From contig OY978100.1 in assembly GCA_963854735.1 (NCBI GenBank), positions 496,001 to 560,000 on the forward strand: a DNA stretch of 64,000 nucleotides. Reading direction: 5' to 3'. Position 1 is the first letter of the stretch. Every line of letters begins with the position of its first letter. The stretch is from Marvania coccoides. Its lineage: Eukaryota; Chlorophyta; Trebouxiophyceae; Chlorellales; Chlorellaceae. This document shows, piece by piece, positions 56,338-64,000 of the stretch. The notes under the pieces were generated by a model. It was not told the origin of the DNA. It saw only the letters and a list, made by a program, of their open reading frames with translations, and ran no database searches. The translations under genes and the position numbers were made by a program.

Positions 56338-56789
56338 TTTTGGGGAGGGATTACCACCTCCAACCTAAAAAAATGGCCATTTTTGACCAGGGTATACCCC
56401 GTTTCAAATTCACGTCCCCCCTACCTGTCTGTGTACACTTGGAAGAAAGTGACACGAAGCACCTTCACTTAGGCTTTATAGTACGACGACTTGTGAGCGT
56501 CATTAAAATTTTAGTTCGTAGTAATTACTCGCTGTCGTACGATCTCCCTTCTGTTTTCCCCAGCCGTTATCCTAGGGCGACAGATATATCACACTCGAAA
56601 GATTTTAGCTTGATCGATTAAACCCGAGTTGTCTTCTTTGAGGCACTGTTGAACCAGTGTCGGGAGATCATTTAGCACCTGAGAAGGAAAAAACCCTTCC
56701 GAGTCAGACATTATCTTGACACCCAAAGTCAGTCAGATTTCACGCGTGCTGCTTGCTGTTCAATCAACGATCAATCAACGTGCGTCAAG

Positions 56790-59700
56790 ATGCCGCTGAA
56801 TTATGTTCTCCGCAAGTATAACCCCTTCAACGTGACGCCGCTGATGAAGGCGGCGCGGGAGGGAACACTCAATGCCGACGACTGCGCCAAGAACATCGAG
56901 GACTTCGTGTGCACCGCCGAGGAATACGCAGCGACTGATGAGAAAATGCAGGCCTTCGTGCGGGCGCGTGAGCGGGCTCTGCCGCCCGGCCAGAAGCTCA
57001 AGGGAGGCGGCAATGCCTTCATGTTCTTCCTCCTGGTAAGAACAATGCGTATATAGAGACATACCGTGTACTGATTAAAACAAAAGATATTCACTCCTGA
57101 ATACAATCAACACTCAACACGATTAACACACACATTCTTTTCTCTTGTTCTTTTAATTCAGTGGAAGTGCAACCGCACGATGTTTCTTGTTACCTGCGTT
57201 CTCGGCGTCGCCTTCACCTGCGCCCGCCTCTTCAACCAGGTGTTCTTTACCCAGCTGATGGGCCGGCTGGCAGGCGTTTCTGTCGATCTGCTGTTTGTTC
57301 AGAGCTCCACCGTTGCCGCGGTTGCGCTCTATTGCATAAGTTCTCTGGCTTCGTCCTCGCTGAACTACCTGATGGACCGGTCGGCGGTGTGGCTGGGGTT
57401 TCGTCTGCGCGCGCAGCTGCTTTGGAGTCTCAACGCCACCACCCTGCGCAACACCAGCGCCTCGATTTCTTCTTTCACCGCTAGCGAGGTGGTCCTGATG
57501 TCTGGGTGCGTTATTTGAAATAGAAGAATTCGTTTTTTAAGACTAAATTTGGCATTTTTTTAGGTGCCTGACAATGTACACTTGTACAGATACGACGTCA
57601 TATGGGTGTATCTTGCAGTGATATTCTTTGTCTATACCGTCTCTGTGCCCATTGAATTCGTCATCCTAGTCGTCCTAACAACGCGCCAGGCAAGTTAAAA
57701 GAGTTTGCATGCTGCCTTTTCTATCGAATATAATTTTGCCCTAATCATTAGCAGTGCTTTTTGCTTGCGTATTAATCCCTGCAGGTTGGGGTGGCAGCCA
57801 CGTTTATTAGCTTAATCCCTCTGATCGTCATGATGGGTTTGAAGCTCGTGATGGTGAAATTCACCACCGTGGAGCAAGATGAGGCACGAACCATTGCCGC
57901 TAAGCGCTTCGACTACCTGGAAGAGGGAATCAACTCCAACAAGGTTGTCAAGTTCATGGGTCTGGAGAAATCGCTGCTTGACAAAATCGTGGGCCTGCGC
58001 GCACGGGAGGAGCGCAAGATTTGGTGGTTCACTGCATCGAACTCCTCGTCCCTTTGGATCCAAGTCTTCCTGGCACCCATGATGGCTTGGGTTGCAAGTA
58101 AGTATATTTTGTCGACGCAGCAGCTTTTTAAAATAATGTATCTCACGAATTCTGCTGTTTCCTTCTTCCAACAGTGTATGCCAGCCAGTCGTTCACCGGC
58201 TCCATCAGTTCCAGGGCCATCATGACCGTGTTGGGCTACTTCAAGTAAGTATCATGCAGGAAAATAACCGTATGCTAGAAGATTTTGCACACGCAATGCA
58301 AGCTAACATCCCCCATCATCCCCCCAAAACTAGAACCATCACGTCTTTCTCCATCTATAAGTTCGTGGATTCGCTTCAAACCATCACCATTGGTCAGAAC
58401 GCAATCAGCCGGCATTATTCCCTGTTTGCCGCCTCCGCGCGGCTTGAAGAGGATAAGATTGCGCCGGACAGCGTGGATATCCAAGGAGACGACAATGGCC
58501 TCCTTGCTGAGCTGTCCGCCGCGTCCTTCTCCTGGAAGCCTGACGCTGAGCCCACGCTGACCAACGTCACCCTCAAGCTCCCCCGCGGCAAGCTCGTCGG
58601 CGTGGTTGGCCCCATCGGCTCTGGCAAATCCTCGCTGCTGCTGTCGCTGCTGGGCGAGCTGGAGCGCACAGATGGGTCCTTCACCAGACACCCCGACTGG
58701 AAGAATCCCGTGTCATACATGACCCAGCGCCGTTGGTTGATGACGGGCACTGTGCGCAATAACATATGTTTTGCCGAGCCCGGCGCTGAGTGGCCCATGG
58801 AGAAGGACGAGTGGCTGCAGCTGGTCGTGGATAACTGTGGTCTGCGCACCGACATCGATTCCTTCGCTGCGGGGCTAGACCACTTCATTGGGGAGAGCGG
58901 CAGCAGCCTGTCTGGCGGGCAGCGTGCGCGGCTGGCGCTGGCCAGGGCGGTCTACTCCCACTCGCGCATCACCATTCTGGATGACCCTCTTTGCGCACTG
59001 GACCCTTCTCTGGTACGCAATAGTCTTCTTTTGTGTCTCTTTTTCAGATTTCTTATGTACATGCCCAGTGTACTCGCACCAAATTCTTAAGCTCTGATAA
59101 AATTTCTTAGTAAAAAGAATAACTCAAATAAATAAATAACTGTTTTCCTTGTGCAGGCTGAAGTGGTGTTCCAGAAGGTCATCGCACATGGCGGCATCCT
59201 GCACGGCGAAGGCCGCTCAGTCATCCTGGTGACCACCAACCCCACCCAGCTGGCTGCCTGCGATGAAGTGATCGTCGTTGAGGATGGTACCGTGGCGGCA
59301 ATGGGCCCGCTGAAGGAGGTGCGCAGCCTGCTGCGCGTGGGCACCCTGGTGGAGCCCAGCAAAGCGCGAGACCCGCTGGCCAAGCTGGCCCGCGCCAAAT
59401 TAGTGGCGCGCAAGGGCGCAACCTACACCGCTCGCGACTCCGACATGACGATGAAACGCAGCCTCGCCATGGAGGCGCTCTGTTACGATGGCGGTGCCCT
59501 AGAGCTGGGAGCCAGCCAGAGCTTAAAGTTCGATTACGACGCTGATCTGGACGCTATTGAAGAGGAAGACGAGGAGGAAGGAGACGAGGTGAAGAAAGAA
59601 GCCGTGGGCCCCACCAAATCGGGAGAAGACAAGCAGCTCATCTCTGGCGTGGACATCAAGCGGCGAGGCTACTTTGCCTCACTCATTTTCGTGCTGGGGT

Positions 59701-61973
59701 GGTGGGGGCTGTTCACCGGTGGCGTGTTTATTTTTGCAGCGCAGGGGGTGGTCTACTTTTGGCAGGTAACTGAGCTGAGCTGCATTAGTACACGATAATA
59801 AAAAAAATGATTGGAAAAGAGCATCCCTCTGATGTTTGTGTGCTTCCTTCTTCTTCGCAGTACATGGTAAAACAATGGCTTGGCGGGGAGGATCCTGACT
59901 ATAAGTGGGCTAGCGACACAGCAGGCTACATCATCAACCCCATTTGGATTCTGTCAGCGATCGGAGCTTTCGCTCACTTCTTCGCCTACCTCAAGGGCAG
60001 CACTTATGTCCAGAACCTCAACGCCAAGGCCATCATTTTCTCACCCTACTCCTTCTTCTCCGTAAACTCTGCCAGCCGCATGTACGGCAACATCTCCCAG
60101 GACTCACAGCTCACCGAGAGGACGCTGTCCAGCTCGATGGGCTCGCTGTGGTAAGAAACAGATTAATTTTCATATTATTATTATGTTCCCATGCTGTTCG
60201 CTTAATAAGATTATTAAATAGATTATTAATTAATAATATTTCGTGTTGGCAGGTTCATCATAGCGCAGCTGTTGGGCACCGTTATCCTCACGTGCATGTC
60301 GCTGCCTTACATGGTGGGTCTGTTTGTGCCCTTGGCCATTATTTACGTCGTCCTGCAGCAGCGCTACTCCAAGTGCATGAAGCCGATGACCAACCTGGAA
60401 GCGGTAAGGAAGAAATAAGCACTGGCTCTGAATGAATTTCTGCTGTTAAAGAATCAGCCCGAGCAATAACGAATCTAATTTAACCTTTTTTTCTCTCTCT
60501 CTTTTCACGTCCAGGTAACCCGAGGCCCCGTGCAGTCGCACATTGCTGCCTCCGTGCAAGGTCTCGCCATCGTCCGTGCTTTCCACAAGCAGGAGAAGAT
60601 GCGTGACATTCAATCCACGAACGTAGCGTTTTGTATTGGGGCTTCTCTCGCGCAGATTAACTCAACGTTGTGGCTGTCGTTTATTGCAAATGTGATTATT
60701 TACAATACTATTATCATCGTGGCTGTAGTCCTGCTCGCGGTTGCGTTGGAGGCAAATTCAGAGTCGCTTGGACCCGTCGTCTTGTCGAACTTAATGAGCT
60801 TGTCGGGAGTCATCGGGCTGGTGGCCATCCTCATCTCCCTCGCAGAGATGGCGCTGATTGCGCTGCAGCGGCTGGTGATGTACGCAGATCTGCCTGCGGA
60901 GGTGGACGTGCTGCGCCGCCCTGAATCTGCTGATGAGAGCGAAGAGGGCGATAAATCTTCAGACGATTTGGAGGCAAAGAAGCCCGTGCAGCTGGACCTG
61001 ACCCCCATTGAGCCCCCCAAGGACTGGCCTGCCACTGGCGCCATTGACTACCGCAACGCCTATGCGGCCTACACCTGGAAGCTCCCTCCAGCCCTGAAAA
61101 ATGTCAACATAGTCATCCCTGCTGGCTCCTCTTGCGCCCTGATCGGCCGCTCTGGCAGCGGCAAGTCCACCGCCTTCCTAGCGCTCACTGGTAAGCGATT
61201 TTATTTGGTAATCGAAACATTTAATGGCGTCGATAATTAATACTTTTTCGTTTTTTCCTTTATTACTTCAGGCATGATTCCTGTCGTTGGCGGCGCCATT
61301 GAGATCGACGGCATCCACGTCAGCCGCGTGGGGCTTAAGTTGCTGCGCGCTGCGCTGGCCGTCGTTCCGCAAGATCCCGTGCTCTTCCAGGTAAGAAAAC
61401 AATTTGTTTGGGGGGGTATACGCGACGGAAGAAAAAGAAGGAAGAAAGGGTGCAGAGCTAATCATTCTCTTTTAAAATTATTTCATTTTGCAGGGCACCC
61501 TGCGCTCCAACCTAGACCCCACCTCTGCCCACGCCGACTCTGCCCTTTGGGACTCTCTGCGTGCCGTGACGATGTTCGACGCTGTCAGAACTCTGGGCGG
61601 CCTGGACATCGACCCAGTGGCCGCTGGCATGAGCATGGGCCAGAAGCAACTGACGTGCCTGGCGCGCGCGCTGCTGCGCGACACCAACGTGCTGCTGCTG
61701 GATGAAGCCAACTCCAGCGTGGATTCAGACACCGAAAAGACCATGAACGCCATCGTGGCGAAGTTCTCCCGTGGTGAGATTGCCGCTGTGGGACCCCCCC
61801 GCCCTCGCACCGTGGTTGAGGTCGCCCACCGTCTGAGCGGAGTGCTGCTGAAGGACCAAGTGGTGGTGATGGCACTGGGCGAGGTCGTGGAGAAGGGCTC
61901 CCCCAAAGAGCTGGCCGGCAAGGCTGGAGGCGAGTTTGCGTCCATGCTCAAGTCACAGGGCATCTCTCACTAA
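56790..61973 (+). CDS. ABCC (MRP-like) full ABC transporter
   Basis: Twelve exons run 56790-57035, 57162-57509, 57564-57689, 57785-58097, 58175-58244, 58334-59012, 59157-59765, 59861-60150, 60253-60403, 60515-61190, 61272-61390 and 61494-61973, giving about 1368 residues. The layout is TMD1-NBD1-TMD2-NBD2 without TMD0. NBD1: Walker A GPIGSGKSS (about residue 460), Q-loop YMTQRRW, signature LSGGQRAR, Walker B ILDDPLCALD. NBD2: Walker A GRSGSGKST, VVPQDPVLF, signature MSMGQKQLTCLARALL, Walker B LLLDEANSSVD, His switch in VAHRL. NBD1 lacks the His switch (VTTNPT). An acidic linker joins the halves. ABCC proteins move glutathione conjugates and metals, often into the vacuole. The donor of exon 2 is non-standard and intron 3 is GC-AG. 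TGTAA is at 62496. Confidence 0.93.
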
Positions 61974-62655
61974 AGTTTTTCTTCTTTTTCTGTTCCCCTG
62001 AGGGCATGGGCTTTGTTAATGTATTTTGTGCGGGGGAGTAACAAACGAAGAATCTTTCAGTCAAACTCGAATGTTCAAGTCTTTCAATTTTCCTTCACTT
62101 CATTTTGTTTTTTTCCTGATTCAAGCATAACATTAAATTTAAAATATAGTGGCGGTGCCGAGCATTTTCGCAGGCTCCCCCGTCTTCCATTTATCTTTCT
62201 CAAATTATGGCCTTTATTTAAAAGTATGAACCCTGCATTCCCAAATGTGTATGCGTGGGGTTTTCTGTCTGGTCCTATTTGAACTTGGCCAACTTGGTTG
62301 AACTAGGAACTCGTTGTCTTACTAACTAGTAGTCCCCAAAGTGATACGTCTCCTAACAATGATTTCAATAATAATTTGATCTGCATCCATTACAAAACCG
62401 CGATGCAGCTTTGACGCATGCTTTATAATAGCCAGCTGGCAGTTCCCCCCCCTTTTTTCCCTTTTTTTTGTTTGTTTTTCATGTGTCCATGCATTTGTAA
62501 ATAGTTAAGTATAATAAGTCTAACCAAGAGGAATGTGCGGCTGCAACATGCTGGAGATGAGCAGTGCTACATTAGCCCACGAAGAAGATGAGCTCAGTAT
62601 GGAAGTTTCTTCGAACGAAATGAAAAAACCGGTTAATTAAACAGACCTTGATCTA
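61974..62655. other. Convergent 3' region
   Basis: AT-rich sequence after the ABC transporter and the coiled-coil gene. TGTAA is at 62496-62500. The T-rich run near 62460 is low complexity. No gene recognised. Confidence 0.4.
62496..62500 (+). terminator. TGTAA, candidate ABC transporter poly(A) signal
   Basis: TGTAA about 520 nt after the stop, preceded by a T-rich stretch. Long but plausible 3' UTR. Confidence 0.35.
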
Positions 62656-64000
62656 TTAAAGAGACAACTCCATGCGCGCCAGGTCAAACAGAGACTGCTT
62701 CCTAGGCTGTCTCCCACCATTTTGAGCCCCATTCTGCTGCGCCGATCCCGTTTCTTGAGCTCCCCGCAAAGCAGGGCTCCTCCTCGTTGCCCTCGGCAGA
62801 AGGAGAGAAGGCCCTGCCTCCAACTCCTCCAGACTACCTTCAATGGACCCAGCCAGCCAGTCTGCGCTGCCATTAGTAAGAATTTCAGGGTTCAACAGCC
62901 GGTTGCTGGCAATGCCTGGGGAATGTTGCGCGGCAGGCACCTCAACCGCCAGCCCTCCTCCTGACTCCATCAGCCCTCCATTTCGCTGAGTTTCAGCGGC
63001 AGCGGCAGCAGCAATGGGGCTCGGCAGCTCAAGCGACCGAGCTGCAGAGAAGGCGCTCCTTCGCTGCTCCTTCGCTGCTGCTGCGCCGGCAGCAGCGCTA
63101 CTCTCAAGTCCGCTCCACGCCGTCCGTCGCTGCTGCTCCATCTGTCGCTCCAGCACCTGCCAGACAGCTTCAGAGCCCGTAGGTGCCATTACCGCCGCCG
63201 CCGCCGCTTGCATTGGCGATGCTTCTCCTCCATGAGGGCTTGCCAGAGGGTTGGTGTGCCACCTGCCGCCTGCTGCTTGGATCCTGCGCTGCGGGGAGGT
63301 CAACGCAGATACCCCCGCTGAGGGTACCATTGGTGACAACACCACAGACGCAGGCCTTGCTACTCTTCCCACCGCTGCTGCAGCTTTACTTGCTGCTGCA
63401 GAAGGGGGGCACATCCTCGCGAGTTCCTCCTCCAGCTGCGTGATGCTGTCTTCTACGCTCCTGCGAAGCAGAGGCCGTCGAGATGACGGCGGCGGCGGGG
63501 GAGGGGTGGCAGCAACAGCTGTGGCCGTCAACACTGCGTTCTTCTGCTGCTGCCGCCGCAGTGCCTCATGCAGGGCCCTGGACTTGCCCTCCAGCTCCTC
63601 TCGCGCGCTCTTCTCGAGCTCCAGGCGGTGCGCCACCGCCTCATGCTCCCTGCCTGCCTCTGCAGCATACGCTTCTGCTGCCGCCACCTGCCGCCGCAGC
63701 GTCTCCACAGCTTTGCGCTCCCGCTTCAGCGCCACCTCCCGCTCCGCAGCTTCTTTTGCGCGCGACGTCTCCCACTGCTGCCACTGCTGCAGCGCGTCGT
63801 GCTGCGCTTGCAAGTGCGAGCGAGCGGCCGACAGCGCCGCCGCCATTTCGTCGGTCTGTCCCTGGGTGTCTGCCAGCTGCGACGCCAGCTCTTCCGCCTC
63901 GTGTTGACGGGAAGCCACCGCCATGAGCAGCTCGGTTGAAACCTCGTGCCCGCTGCCGACCAGCTGCTCCGCCGCAACCTCAATTCCGCGGCGCAACAGC
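62656..64000 (-). CDS. Partial coiled-coil protein, N-terminus beyond the window
   Basis: A single open frame of more than 446 residues runs off the right edge, so the start is not visible. The visible N-terminal part forms a long coiled coil with heptad-like Leu/Ala/Glu/Gln residues (ELASQLADTQGQTDEMAAAL, AKEAAEREVALKRERKAVET, LELEKSAREELEGKSRALHE). Then comes a proline run (ATPPPPPPSSRRP), a short helix (SVEDSITQLEEELARM), and an Ala/Ser-rich C-terminal half ending RKQSLFDLARMELSL. No catalytic motif. It may be a cytoskeletal or membrane-tether protein, but this is not supported beyond the coiled coil. Confidence 0.75.
   Translation of the reverse strand, partial: LLRRGIEVAAEQLVGSGHEVSTELLMAVASRQHEAEELASQLADTQGQTDEMAAALSAARSHLQAQHDALQQWQQWETSRAKEAAEREVALKRERKAVETLRRQVAAAEAYAAEAGREHEAVAHRLELEKSAREELEGKSRALHEALRRQQQKNAVLTATAVAATPPPPPPSSRRPLLRRSVEDSITQLEEELARMCPPSAAASKAAAAVGRVARPASVVLSPMVPSAGVSALTSPQRRIQAAGGRWHTNPLASPHGGEASPMQAAAAAVMAPTGSEAVWQVLERQMEQQRRTAWSGLESSAAAGAAAAKEQRRSAFSAARSLELPSPIAAAAAAETQRNGGLMESGGGLAVEVPAAQHSPGIASNRLLNPEILTNGSADWLAGSIEGSLEELEAGPSLLLPRATRRSPALRGAQETGSAQQNGAQNGGRQPRKQSLFDLARMELSL

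Larger units (their letters stand above)
55465..56789. other. Intergenic region with organelle-like GC hairpins
   Basis: About 1.3 kb. The part from 55735 to 56360 departs from the AT-rich flanks, with several perfect GC-rich hairpins (see the separate entries). No protein gene was supported. A frame at 55892-56089 has no family match. The right end is the ABC transporter promoter. Confidence 0.45.

Noticed and set aside
1..64000. CRISPR array, phage or bacterial mobile element
   Set aside because: No short regularly spaced repeats, integrase or transposase were seen; the window is eukaryotic with spliced genes throughout.

Overview
This is a window of nuclear DNA from a photosynthetic eukaryote, most likely a chlorophyte green alga (Trebouxiophyceae is my best guess, by inference). 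The evidence is a starch-type ADP-glucose pyrophosphorylase small subunit, a short algal-type [FeFe]-hydrogenase, a mitochondrial F1 delta/epsilon ATPase subunit, a plastid DUF1824 protein, and TGTAA downstream of many stop codons (the green-algal polyadenylation signal). Exons are GC-rich, introns are AT-rich, and most genes have 2 to 12 exons. I rebuilt gene models by joining exons at GT-AG (sometimes GC-AG) boundaries that keep the frame and restore family motifs. None is checked against transcripts.

Layout. 1-5 kb: a divergent pair, a partial MsrB-like protein (-) and farnesyl diphosphate synthase (+), then an EEP-fold-like protein (-). 5-11.3 kb: AGPase small subunit (+), a small KGG-motif protein (+), TatD nuclease (-), ATP synthase delta/epsilon (-). 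11.7-18.9 kb (+): an HRD3/SEL1L-type ERAD protein with a tRNA-Ser(UGA) inside one intron, a GT31-like glycosyltransferase, a Ser/Thr kinase. 19.8-27.5 kb: a four-TM protein with tandem SAP-like repeats and a RING finger (+), an unknown alanine-rich protein (-), and the hydrogenase (-). 28-35.3 kb (+): two tandem 47-50 aa Lys/Ala-rich paralogues whose first coding exon is only ATG, a CAP/PR-1 protein with a GPI-like tail, and an ATG1/ULK-type kinase.

35.7-48.1 kb: TFIIIC TPR subunit (-), ARIADNE RBR ligase (+), aldo/keto reductase (-), TraB-domain protein (+), an unknown protein (-) and a C1orf131/DUF4602-like ribosome-biogenesis factor (-). 48.2-64 kb: DUF1824 protein (+), H1/AT-hook-like protein (+), a PotD-like binding protein with a probable Tat-type lumen signal (+), a membrane-anchored DUF4258 protein (-), a coiled-coil/RGG protein (+), a 12-exon ABCC transporter (+), and a coiled-coil protein (-) running off the end.

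The genes form no operon or pathway cluster; this is ordinary compact algal gene order with several divergent pairs that probably share promoters. Two E3-ligase-type genes, an ERAD component and an autophagy kinase lie within 30 kb, but that is probably chance. The most unusual items are the tRNA gene nested in a protein-gene intron, the 4TM/SAP-like/RING architecture, the high share of GC-AG introns, ATG-only or split start-codon exons, substituted catalytic motifs in the GT31 and ABCC proteins, and a cluster of perfect GC-rich hairpins at 55.7-56.4 kb that looks organelle-like.
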